NCBI RefSeq assembly: GCF_030408615.1
Contig: NZ_CP047187.1
Span: 1-64,000 of the forward strand
Source of the DNA: Corynebacterium bovis DSM 20582 = CIP 54.80
GTDB lineage: Bacteria; Actinomycetota; Actinomycetes; Mycobacteriales; Mycobacteriaceae
DNA length: 64,000 nucleotides
Reading direction: 5' to 3'
Shown here in pieces: positions 42,749 to 54,900 of the stretch. A program made the translations under genes and the position numbers. The notes beneath the pieces were generated by a model. That model was not told the DNA's origin, searched no databases, and saw nothing but the letters and a program-made list of their open reading frames with translations. How positions within the stretch are numbered: position 1 is the first letter of the stretch; every line of letters begins with the position of its first letter.

Positions 42749-42770
42749 AGAGTTCAGTCCGTCGAACTCT
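42749..42770. promoter_or_regulatory. Perfect 7-8-7 palindrome between the MFS and NRPS genes
   Basis: AGAGTTC-N8-GAACTCT in an AT-rich stretch (42705-42770) of the divergent gap. A second inverted pair GGACTG (42726-42731)/CAGTCC (42755-42760) overlaps it. Looks like a TetR/MarR-type operator for the exporter; no regulator gene is adjacent. Confidence 0.6.
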
Positions 42771-42870
42771 GTGTGCAGGGCGCACGCGGGATCCGCGGCC
42801 CGGAACGGCCTGACGAGGGCTAACGGCGGTCGCCGGGACGGGCCGGGCGGCGTGACGCCCGGGGGCCATC

Positions 42871-42887
42871 GTAATGACTGTCATTAC
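42871..42887. promoter_or_regulatory. FUR-family (Zur/Fur-like) operator before the NRPS
   Basis: GTAATGACTGTCATTAC is a perfect 8-1-8 palindrome centred about 63 bp before the NRPS start. The arms TAATGA..TCATTA equal the arms of the classical Fur core TAATGATAATCATTA; only the central three bases differ. Corynebacteria control iron mainly by DtxR and zinc by the FUR-family Zur, so Zur is the first candidate. TTAGGCT (42898-42904) may be part of the promoter. Confidence 0.6.
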
Positions 42888-42941
42888 CAACACTGGGTTA
42901 GGCTGTCCCGAGACCCAGACCCGACCCCCCGGAGGACCACG

Positions 42942-45900
42942 GTGCAGTCACGCCGATCCACGCCCGCCCGCGGCACCAGCCACACCCCCCGCACGCACAC
43001 CCGCCGTGCCGCCACCACACCCGGCGGACCCGGCGGACCCGGCGGCACGGGCGGACCCGGCGGCCCGGGCGGCACGGACGCCGACACCCGGGACCGCGGC
43101 ACCCGCCCGCTCACCGGCACGCAGCGGGCCTACCTCACCGGCCGCGCGGACGACCAGCTGCACGGCGGCGTGGACTGCCTCGCCCTCTTCGAGTTCACCG
43201 GCGCGCCGGTCGACCCCGACCGGATGCGCGCCGCCGTCGCCGCCCTCCGCCGCCACCCGGTCCTGCGGTCCACGGTCGTCGACGGCCACCACGTCGACGC
43301 CGGCCGCGACGCCCGCCCGCCGCTGACCGTCGCGGAGACCACCGGGGCGGGGACCCGCGCGGACCTCGCCGCGGAGGTGGAGGGGCGGCGTCGGGACATC
43401 CTCGCCCGGCACGCCGACCACGCGGCCGGGGAGTCCGGGTGGGTGGACATCCTCCGGTGGCGCACCGACGACGGCCGTGACCTGGGGGTCCTGCACATCG
43501 GCGTGTCCCTCGCGGTCGCGGACCTCGCCGGCACCGGGGTCATCGTCCGCGAACTCGCCGCCGCCTACCGCGCCGCCGGGGACGGGGACGCCGCAGACAC
43601 CGCCGCCGGGGACACCGCCGCCGGGGACACCGCCGGGACTGCGACCGGCCCGTGGGTGACCTTCGCCGACATCGCCGCCCGCGAGGCCGGCCCGGACGGG
43701 GACCCGGCCGCCGACCGCAACGGGGACCCGGACGGGCACCGGGAGGGGGACGACGCCACGCTCCCGCCGGACCCCCTCCCCGCCGGCCCGGACATCCCGC
43801 TCGTCGGCACCCCGGAACGGACCGTGACCCGGCACCTCCGCCGCCTCGACCCGGCGACCTGGGCCGCCGTCGGGACCGTCGCCGGGGCCGTCGGCGCCAC
43901 CCGCCCCGCGCTCCTGCTCGCGGTGTACCGCCACGCCCTCGGCCTGTGGTGCGGGGAGGACGACCTCACCGTCGTCGTCCCGGGCCTCGACGCCCGCCGC
44001 ACCCCCGACGACGTCCTCGACCGCACGCGCACGTGGGCCGTGCGCCCCCCGTCGGCGGCCGGGCGCACCCTCGGCGAGGCCGCGACCGAGGCCGGCGCGG
44101 AGCTGCGCCGCCGCATCCGCGCCGGGCTCGACTCCACCGACGAGGTCCGCGCGCTGCTCCACCGGGGCGAGGGGCACAGCGGCAGCCTGCCGTTCGTCCT
44201 CACGTGCGGCGGCGAGGAGACCCTGCTCACCGCCGACGTCGAGGAGACGTTCGGGCGGCTCACCGCGACGGGGTCCGTCACGCCGCAGGTGCTCGCCGAC
44301 CTGCAGATCCTCCACCTCACGCCGGGGGAGGTGTGCGTCGCGCTCGACGTGCGCGACGGCGCGTTCCCCGCGACGTTCGGCCCGGAGCTGCTGGCGACGG
44401 TCGCCGACGCGCTCGAACGGCTCGCCGCGGTCGGGGCCGGGGACACCGACACCGCCGCGCCCGCCGACCTGCCGATGGACCGGGTCGTGCGCGTGCCCCG
44501 CGCCGTCGCCGCCCGGCGGGCCGCCCTGAACGCGGTGCCGCCGGTGGACGACGCCGTCGCGACCCCCGCCCTCCACGGGGCGTGGCTGCGGCAGGTGGAG
44601 GCGCGGCCCGACGCGACGGCCGTCGTCGACCCCGCCCGTGGCGAGGACCTCACCTACGCCGAGCTCCACCGGGCGGCGTGCCGCCTCGCCGCGGGCCTCG
44701 CCGACCGGGTCGCGCCGGGTGACCTCGTGCTCGCCCGCCTGCCGAAGGGGTGTGACCAGGTCACGGCCGTGCTCGCCGTGCTGTACCTCGGGGCGGCGTA
44801 CCTGCCCGTCAACGTCGACGCGCCCGCGGATCGGGTCCGGGCGGTGACGGAGGTCGCGCAGCCGGTCGCGGTCCTCGACCGGGTCGATCCGGGGGTGTAC
44901 GACGACGACCCCTCCGCCGGCGACGCTCCCGGCACCGGTGACGCAACCGCTGACGCAGCAGCCGCCCCCGACCTGCCGCGGCCCGTCGACGGCGACGACC
45001 GCGCGTACGTCATCTTCACGTCCGGGTCGACGGGCACGCCGAAGGGCGTCGTCATGACCCACCGTGCGGCGACGACGACCGTCGCCGCCGTCGTCGACCG
45101 CCACCGCATCGGCCCCGACGACAGCGTCCTCGCCGTGTCCTCGCTCGACTTCGACCTCAGCGTGTTCGACATCTTCGGGCTGCTCGGGGCCGGCGGCACG
45201 GTCGTGTGCATCGCGGAGGGCGACCGGCGCGACGCCTTCGCCTGGTGCGACCTCGTCCGCCGGCACGGCGTCACCACGTGGAACAGCGCGCCCGCCCTCG
45301 CGGAGATGCTCACCGTCGCCGCGGAGGACGGGCCGGCGCTGCCGCTGCGGCGGGTCCTCGTCTCCGGGGACTGGGTCGCGCCGACCCTGCCCGCCCGCGT
45401 CCGCGCCGTCACCGGCGGGGGCGGGGGGACCGGCGGGGACGCCGGGGCCGCGGGGGCGCGCGTCGTCGCCATGGGCGGGGCGACCGAGGGCGGCATCTGG
45501 TCGAACGAGCACGTCATCGACGGTCCCGGGGACCTCGACCCGGCGTGGCCGTCCGTGCCCTACGGCCGCCCCCTGCCGGGGCAGGCGTACCGGGTCGTCG
45601 ACGCCGCCGGGCGCGACGTGCCGACCGGGGTCGTGGGGGAGCTGTGGATCGGCGGGGCGAGCCTCGCGGCGGGGTACCTCGGCCGCGCGGACCTCACCGC
45701 TGAGCGGTTCGTCACCGACGCCGACGGCGCCCGCTGGTACCGCACCGGCGACCACGGGTACTGGGGGCCCGGTGACCTGCTGTTCTTCGTCGGCCGGCGG
45801 GACAACCAGGTCAAGATCCGCGGGCACCGGGTGGAGCTCGGGGACGTCGAGCACCACCTGCGGGCCGTCCCGGGTGTGGAGGCGGCCGTCGTGCTGCCCG

Positions 45901-48900
45901 CGCCGGGGAACACCGCGCTGCGCGCGCTCGTGACGCTCGCCGGGGACGGGCAGGGCGACGGGGATGGCGCGGGCGACGGCGCGGGTCCGTCCGCGACGGT
46001 CGCCGACCGGGTGCGGGAGGCGCTCGCCGCGACGGTGCCGGGGTTCATGGTGCCGCGCGACGTGACCGTCGTGCCGGAGCTGCGGCTCACCGCGAACGGC
46101 AAGGTCGACCGCGCGTGGGCCGCGCAGGTCCTCGACGGGGGGCCGGCCGGGGTCTCCGGGGCCGCCGGGGTCTCCGGGGAACGGACCGGGGGCGCCGGGG
46201 GAGACCGGGAGGCCGGTCCGGGTGCGGTCGGCGGGGGATCCGTCCCGGGTGCCGACGCCGCCCGTGCGCCGCGCGACGCCGCGACCGCCGGTGACGCGGG
46301 CGCGGGCAGCGCCGCCGCCGACGTGGCCGGCGACGTCACCGACGCCGCCGCCGACGTGGCCTCAGACATCGCCGCGACCTGGGCGGACGTGCTCGACGTG
46401 CCGGTCGCGCAGCTCGGCGGGGACGCCGGGGAGCGCGCCGGGGAGGCGAACTTCTTCGCGCTGGGCGGGGACAGCGTCGCCGCGACCGCCGCGTGTTCGC
46501 GCCTGCGGGCGCTGGGGTACCGGGTGACGGTCGCCGAACTCTTCGGCAACCCGACGCTCGACCGGTTCACCGACGCCGTCGTCGCGGCGGGCCGGGACGC
46601 GGTGGATGACACTGCGGACGACGCGGCGGCTGACACCGTGGATGACACGGCGGACGACGCGGCGGTCCCCGGGGGCGGTGCCGACCGCGCCGGTGCCGGT
46701 GCCGCTGACGGTGACGCCGACGCCGGCGCGCCCTTCCCGCTCACCCCGCTCCAGCGCGCCTACGCCCTGGGGACCGACGGCATCCGCGGCACCGTCCGCG
46801 CCGCGACCGCGTACGCCGCGGTGCTCGGCCTCGGCGCCGCGGCGGGCTACGGCCCCACCCGCGCCGGCTTCACGTACCCGCAGGTCAAGGCTGCCGCGGC
46901 GGGGATCGTCGCCCGGTGGGCGGGGCTGCGGGTCGTCCGCGACGGCGACGACGCCCAGCGGGTTGTCGACCCCAGCGACGCCCTGCGGGTCACGGTCCTC
47001 GACCCGTCGACGGACCTCCGCGCGCACCTCGCGTCCGCGACGCCGCGGGTGCCGCTCGAACTCGTGCTCCACGGGGAGGAGGCGCGGGAGCTCGGCGTGC
47101 TCGTCGACTACCTCGCGCTCGACGGCCGCAGCCTCGCCGTCGTCGTCGGCGCCCTCACCGCCGTGCTGTCCGGGGAGGACCCGGACACCACGGTGACCGT
47201 CGACCCGACCGTCGGCGTCTTCGCGCGCCACTGCCGGGCCCTCGCCGCCGGGGAGGACCGCGCCGCCGACGCCACCGCCGGGGGCGCGGGCGCCGACGCT
47301 CCCGACGGCACGGACGGCACGGCCACGGGCACGGCCACGACGTCCCCGGCCACCCCGGCCACCCCGGCCATCCCGCCCGCGGCCGCGCCGGAGCCCCCGA
47401 CGCTCCCCGTCGCCGCAGGTCAGGACCCCTCCGACGCCGGGGCGGGCACCCCGCCCGCGGCCTTCACGAGCCTCCGCGCGCACATCCCCCTCGCCACCCT
47501 CGACCGCGCGGCCGCCCGCACCGGCGCGACGGTCTCTGCCGTGGTCCTCGCGGAGTTCGGCTCCGCCCTCGCGGAGGCGTCGGGCCGCGGGGAGGTGGGC
47601 GTCGTCGTCCCCCTCACCCATCGACCCGACACCGGCGACGACCGTGAGGTCCTCGGCACCTTCTCCCGGCTGGGCGTGTGCGCGTGCCCCGCGACGCCCG
47701 ACCCCGCGGCGACCCGCGACGCCCTCGCCGCCGTGCTCACCGCCGACGGCGGCGTGCGGGCCGCCAGCGCCGGGCGCACCGGCCGCTACCCGGCGGTGTT
47801 CACGTCCGTGCTCGGGTACGACGCCGCGCTCGCCCCCGCGACCCGGGCCGTGCGCGCCGTGTGGTCGCTCACCCGCACGCCCGGGGTGCTCGTCGACTGC
47901 CAGCTGACGAGCGTCGACGCCGGGACCGTCGAGGTGCGCTGGGACATGCCCGACGGCGTGCTCGACGCCGCGGCCGTCGACGCGATGTTCCGCGGGATGG
48001 TCGAACGGCTCGGCGGGACGGTCGTCCCCGACGTCGCGGAGATCACCGGGCCGCTGCCCGGGGGCTACGCGCCCCTCGGGGACGTCCGGCCGTCCTCGAC
48101 GGTGTCCGCGCTGCTCAGGGAGGTCATCGAGCGGCTCGACGGGGAGGCCGGGGAGGGCGGGGCGCGGGACGACGCGCTCGTGCCGTGGGCCGGGCCCGTC
48201 GTCGCGGCGTGGCGGCGGTTCGTCGCCGGCGGGCCGGAGGCGACCGGGCTCGCCGACGCCCCCGTCGCCTGGTCCGCGCGGGACGCGCAGCTGCTCGTGG
48301 ACGTCGTCCGCGGCCGGGCGCGGCGCTTCGGGATCCTCGCCCACCCGGTGCTCTCACCGCGGGCGCTCGCCGCGGCGGAACCGACGGTCGCGCGGGCGCT
48401 CGACGTCCTCGACGACCGGGTGCGCCGCCGCGCCGGGCGGGGCGGGCGCGTGGCCGTGGTCGAACTCGGGCACGGCATCGCCCGCGGCGGGCGGCGCGGC
48501 GGGTCCGGCGGGTCCGTGCCGGGGGATGCGGCGGACAGCTGGACCGTCGTCGAACCGGACGCCCTCGTCGCGGACATCGCGACGGTCGACGGGCGGACGT
48601 GCGTGTCCGACGTCGCCGACGTGCCCGCCCCGGCGGACGTCGTCGTCGCGTGCGGGACGCTGCACCGGGACCCGCGGCTGCGCGCCGGGCTCGGGGCGGT
48701 GCGGCTCGCGCCGGGGGCGGAGGTGCACGTCGTCGAGGCCGAACGGCCGACGGCGGCGACGCTCGTCTCCGCGGCGCTGGTCAACCCGGCGGTGCTCGAC
48801 GCCGCCGGGATGCTCTCCGCCCGCGGGTGGGCGGAGGTCGTGTCCGACGCCGGCCTGCGCGTGCGCTACCTCGAGGCGGAGGACGGGCACAGCGTCGTCC

Positions 48901-51900
48901 TGCGCGCCGTCGCGGCGGAGGACGGGGAGCCGACCGCGGGTGTCGCGGGGGCCGTCGCGGGGGTCGGGTCCGACGCCGGGTCCACGCGTGGGTCGGGTGG
49001 TGCGCCGGGTGATGCGGCCGGTGATGCGCCGGCGACCGGACAGGTGACCGGGCGGCCGGCGACCGGACCGACGGCGATCGGACAGGTGACCGGGCGGCCG
49101 GACGTCACCGCCGCCCTCGCGGCGAGCTGGCGGCGCCACCTGCCCGGCCTCGCCGACGGTGCCGGTGCGGACGGTGCGGACGGTGCGGACGGTGCCGCCG
49201 CCGGTGCGCTGCCGGCGGACACGGACTTCTTCGTCGCCGGCGGGGACTCCCTCACGGCGACGCGGGTGCTCGCCGACCTGCGCGAGGTCGGGGTGACCGG
49301 GCTGCGCGCCGTCGACGTCTTCAACAACCCGACCTTCGGCGCGCTCCGCGACCGGGCGGCCGCGGCGGCCGCCCCCACAGCTGGCACAGGTGTGCCAGAC
49401 GGGGCGGGCACCGCGCCCGCCGCGGGGACCGGGGCGGCGGACAGCCGGCCGGCCGCGCCGCCGACGGACACGGCCGTGCCCCCCGCGGACGCGCACGGGA
49501 CGCACCCGCTGACCCGCGTCCAGCAGGCCTACCTGGCCGGACAGGACAGCGGGCAGCTCCTCGGCGGGGCCCCCGCGCGCTGCCTGTTCACCTTCCGCGC
49601 GGCGGCCGTCGACACCGGACGGCTGGAGTCCGCCGTGCGCGCCGCGGCCCGGCGCCACCCCGTTCTGCGCACAGTCGTGACAGAGGGGCCGGCGGGCACG
49701 CCCGTCGCCCGGGTGCTCGACGACGTGCCCGCGGGCGTGTGGGCCGTCACCGGTACACCCGGTGCGACCGGGACCGACGCCGCGACCACCGGCGCACCCG
49801 GCGCGACCGGGACCGACGCCGCCGCGGCGCTCGCCGCCCACGTGCCCGACCCCCGGGCGGAGGGCCCGCTCGCCGTGCGCGTGTCGACCGGTCCGGACGG
49901 GGCGACCGTCGCGGTGTCGATGAACAACCTCCTGCTCGACGGCGCGTCGATGATGCTGCTCATGGACGAGATCGCGGCGTCGTACGCCGACCCGGCGACG
50001 CGGCTCGACGCTGCCGACGCCTCCACCGCCTCGACCGCCACCGCCGGCACGCCCGCCTCCACCGCCCCCGCCGGCGCAGCAGCCACCCCGGCCGCGGACC
50101 CGACCCCCGGGTACCTCGCGGACCGGCCGTGGCTCACCGACCCCGCGGCCCCCGTGCCGTGGCAGGGCCGGATGCTCACCCCCGCTGAGCTGGACGGACG
50201 CCTGGACGCCGTGCTCGCGGACCTCCCGCCGGCCCCGTTCGTCCCGGACCGCCGGGCGCTCGCCGGGCTGACGGACACGACGATGGCCCGCGTCGCCGCG
50301 GACGTCGACGCCGCGACGTGGGACACCGTCCGCGCCGGCCTCGCCGCCCGGCACGTCACGCCCGCGGCGGGGGTCCTCGCCGCGTTCGGCCGCGCCCTCG
50401 CCGCGGAGACCGGCGGGGACGACCTCACCGTCACGCTCACGCGGTTCGACCGGGACCTCTCCGTCCCGGGCATCGACCGCGCGCTCGGCGACTTCACGAG
50501 CCTCAGCCTCGCGGGTCTCCGCGGCCTGCGCGCCGGGGACCGCACGGTCGCGGAGCGCTCGGCGCAGACCGCGCTCGCCGAGGCGGACGACCCGGCCCTG
50601 GACGCCCTGCGCCTCACCGCCCGCGCGGTGCAGACCAGCGGCGATCCGGTCGCGGGGGTGTTCCCGGTCGTGTTCACGTGCGGCCTCGGCCTCGCCGGGG
50701 CGACCGCGCAGGCGGCCGGCGACCCCGCCGGCACTGACGCGGGCACCGCCGGCACGACCGCCGGCACCGCCGCGCAGCCCGCGGGCCGGTCGTTGCGCGA
50801 GCGGAGCTTCGGCACCCAGGTCGCGGCGTCCTCGACGACGCCGCAGGTCGTCCTCGACCTCCAGGTCGCCGACGACCGCGACGGCCTCCACCTCACCGCC
50901 GACCACCTCGTCCGGGTGCTGCCCGCCGCCGTCGCCGACCGCGTGGTCCGCCGCACCGTCGCGGAGCTCACCGGGGCCCCGGCGGGGGACGGTGGCCGGT
51001 CCCGGACCGGGGAGGGGGACGACGCCACCCTCCCGCGGCCCCGCCCCTCCGCCGCGACGGACGCCACCGCGACGGACGCCACCGCCGGCGGTGACGCTGC
51101 CGGCGGTGATGCTGCCGGTGACGCCGCGGGGGCCGACGCCACCGACCCCGCCGCGGTCATCGCGGAGGTGTGGGCGGACGTCCTCGGCCTCGACCGCGTG
51201 ACGGACGGGACGAACTTCTTCCGCTCCGGCGGCGACTCGCTCACCGCCACGCGCTGCATCACCGCCCTGCGGGCGCGCGGGGTCGACGCCGCGCTGCGCA
51301 CGCTCCTCACGACCCCCGACCTCGGCGACTTCCGCGACGCGGTGGTCGGCGCGGCGGGGAGGGCGGCGTCGACCCCCTCCCCGGGGGACACCCCGACGCC
51401 GCAGCCGGACGCGGCGGCCGGGACCCCCGCCCCGGCCCCGACCCCCACCCCGAGCCCGCAGCCGGACACCCCGGCAGACCCCGCACCGACCCCGGAGCCC
51501 GCGCCGGAGGACTGGTTCGACCTCACCGACGTGCAGGCCGGCTACCTCATGGGCCGCACGGACGCCTACGACGACGGCGGCGTCGCGTGCCAGGGCTACA
51601 GCGAGTTCGTGCTGCCCGTCGACCGGATGGACCCCGCCTCGGCGGCGGACCCGGCCGGGGCGGTGCGGCGGGCGTGGCGGCGCGTCGTCGACGCCCACGA
51701 GATGCTCCGCGCGCTCGTCGACCGGGAGGGCCGGCAGCGCATCGACCGCACCGCCGGGGCCCACGTGCGCGTCATCGACGTCGCCGCCGGGGAGACCGGC
51801 ACCGGGGTCACCGCCCCGGACCCGGCGACCGCGCGCGCGATCGTGCGGGACGACCTGCGGGAACGCAACTTCCCCGTCGGGGAGGCGCCGATGGTCGAGC

Positions 51901-54900
51901 TCGCGCTGACCGTCGGTGACGGCGACCCGGTGCTCCACCTGTCCGTCGACCTCATCGTCACCGACTACGTGGGCATCCGGTCCCTCGTCCGCGACCTCGA
52001 CCACTGCCTGCGGCACCCGTCGGATCCCCTCGACGCCCCGGCGGCGACGTTCCGGCAGTGCCTGGAGGCCCGGGCCCGGCACGCGGCGACCCCCGCGGGA
52101 CGCGCCGCCCGCGAGCGGGACACCCGCTGGTGGCGGGACCGGTTGGACACCCTGCCCCCGGCGCTGACGTTCTCCCCCGACCCGGACGCGACCGGCCTCG
52201 GCGGGACGACGCGGCGCAGCCACCGCCTCGACGCGGACGCCTGGCGCGGGCTGCGGGACACGGCCGCCCGGCTGACGGTCACGCCGTCCGGGCTGGTCCT
52301 CGCGGCGTTCGCGACGGCCGCGCGGCGGTACGCGGACATCGCGCTCGGCTGGTACACGCACGGGCGGGCCGGGACGGCTGCAGCCACAGCCACGGCCGCC
52401 GGCACGGACACGGCCACGGCCACGGGCGCGACCGCGGCCACCCCGGCCACCCCCGCCGCCCTCATCACCCTCACGACCGTCGACCGCGCACCCGTCGGGG
52501 AGGACGGCCCGTCCGCCGCGGACATCGGCCGGATCGTCGGCGACTTCACGTCGACGGTCGTGCTCGACCTGCCGCTGGGCGCGGACCTCGCGCCGACGGC
52601 CCGGGACCTCCAGGGCCGGCTCTTCGACGCCCTCGACCACCCGGCCTACCCGGGCGTGCGTGTGGTGCGTGACCTGCGGCGCAGCGGCGGCGAGGACCGC
52701 GGCCGCATCCCGGTCGTCTTCACCTCGACCGTGGGCGTGGACGCCGTCGAACCCCCGCAGCTGCTCCGCGCGGTGCCCGGCACGGCGATCAGCAAGACCC
52801 CGCAGGTGCTCCTCGACGTGCAGCTGTCCCCGGACGGCGAGGGCGTGACGATGGACTGGGACTCCCGCGACGGCGGGTTCCACCCGGCGGTGCTCGACGC
52901 CCTGTTCGCCGACGTGTGCGAGGTCCTCGACCAGCTCGCCGTCGGCGTCGTCGACGTGCCCGCGGCCCGCGCCCCGGAGCCCGTCGTGCGCACCCGGTCG
53001 ATGAACGGCCGGCTGCTCCACGGGCGGTTCCTCCGCGCGGCGCTCGACGACGCCGACGCCCCCGCGGTCGTCCACGGCGACCGCACGCTGACCCGCGGTG
53101 AGCTGTGCGCCCTCGCGGTGCGCCTCGCCGGGGGCCTGCCGGCGGGGGACGCGCCGGTCGCGGTCGTCCTCCCGCCCGGGCCGGGGCAGGTCGCGGCGCA
53201 GCTCGCCGCGCTGCTCACGGGCCGTGCGTTCGTCCCGCTCGACCCGGAGTGGCCGGGGTCCCGGCGCCGGGCCGTGCTGGACACGGTGCGGGAGGCGTAC
53301 GCGGAGGAGGTCCCGGTTGTCGACGACGCCACGCTCCGGGCGGCCGACGCCCCCGGGGTCCCGGACGCCGCCGGCGGGTCGACCGCCGGGGACGGTGCGG
53401 GTGACGGTGCGGGTGACCCCGGGGCGTGGCGGGACGCCGTGCGCCGGGCGCTCGCGGAACCGCCGCTCGTCGACGACCTCGCGTACGTCATCTTCACCTC
53501 CGGGTCGACGGGCACGCCGAAGGGCGTGGCCGTGACGCACCGCCAGGTGTGCACGACCCTCGACGAGATGCAGGACCGCCTGGAGCTCACCGCCGCGGAC
53601 CGGGTGCTCGCCGTGTCCCGGCCGTCGTTCGACCTCGCGGTGTTCAACGTGTTCGGGGTGCTCGGGGCGGGCGGTGCCGTGGTCGTGCCGTCGTGCGGGA
53701 CGGTGCCGGACCCGGAGACGTGGGCGCGGGACATCCGCCGGCACGGGGTCACGGTGTGGAACTCCGTGCCCGCGCAGCTCACGATCCTGCTCGACCACCT
53801 CGGTGACGCGGGGGCCGGCGCGGCTGTGACCGGCGCGAACGATGCAGCCGGTGCGACCGGTGCGACCGGCACCACGGCGACCGACGCGGCGCTGCCGCTG
53901 CGCGTCGTCCTCGTCTCGGGCGACCGGGTGCCGGTGGACCAGCCCGCGCGCGTGCGGGCGCTCGCCCCGGGCGTCATCGTCGACGCGCTCGGCGGCGCGA
54001 CCGAGGGGTCCATCTGGTCGATCGTCCACCGCTGCACCCCGGAGGAGGACGGCCCCGCCGACACCTCCGCCGGCACCTCCGCCGACGCGTCAGCCGGGTC
54101 CATCAGCGGGTCCACCGGCGGGTCCACCGCCGGCACCGCCCCGGCCCGGCGCTCGGTGCCCTACGGCCGGGCGCTCGGCCACCAGGCCGTGTGGGTCCTC
54201 GACCGGGACGGCGGCCGCGCGGCCGTCGGGCAGCGCGGGGAGATCGTCATCGCCGGTGACGGGGTGGTCGAGGGCTACCTCGGCGACTCGGTGCGCACGG
54301 CGGCGGCGTTCGGCCGGCACCTCGGCACCGGGGAGCGCTGCTACCGCACCGGCGACGTCGGGCGGTACCTGCCGGACGGGGAGATCGAGTTCTGCGGCCG
54401 GGTCGACGACGGCCAGGTGAAGATCCGTGGTCACCGCATCGAGCTCGGCGAGGTCGAGGCCGGGTTGCGGGCGGTCGACGGTGTCGCCGACGCCCTCGCC
54501 GCCGTGACCGGGGAGGGGGACCGACGGGAGCTCGTCGCCGTCGTCGTCCCGGAGACCGCCGGGGCGCCCGACGCCGCGGACGGCCCCGACACCTCCGCCG
54601 GCGCCGCACCCGCCGCGCCCGAGTCACCGGCGGCGGCGCTCGCGGCCGCGGTGACGGCCCGGAGCCGCGCGACGGAGCTCGACGACGCCGAACGGCGCGA
54701 CTTCCGCCGGATCCACGACCTCGTCACGGACGCCGCCCTCGACGCCATGACCGCCCAGATCGCCCGGGTGACCTCGGCGTCTCCGGACGGAACGGCGACG
54801 CGGGACGCGATCGTCGCGGGCACGGGCGCGCAGGGCCACGGTACGCTCATGGACCGGTGGATCGACGAACTCGACCGCGCGGGCCGCGTCCGGTGCGCCG

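Noticed and set aside
42896-42914. DtxR box before the NRPS
   Set aside because: Only one half (TTAGGCT) resembles the consensus; the second half does not match.
42771-42941. Upstream extension of the NRPS reading frame
   Set aside because: It would cover the FUR-like operator; GTG 42942 has GGAGG at 6 nt.
48354-54029. Very long minus-strand reading frame opposite the NRPS
   Set aside because: A shadow of GC-rich codon structure; the translation is Arg/Gly/Val-rich with no domains, while the + strand frame has clear NRPS motifs.
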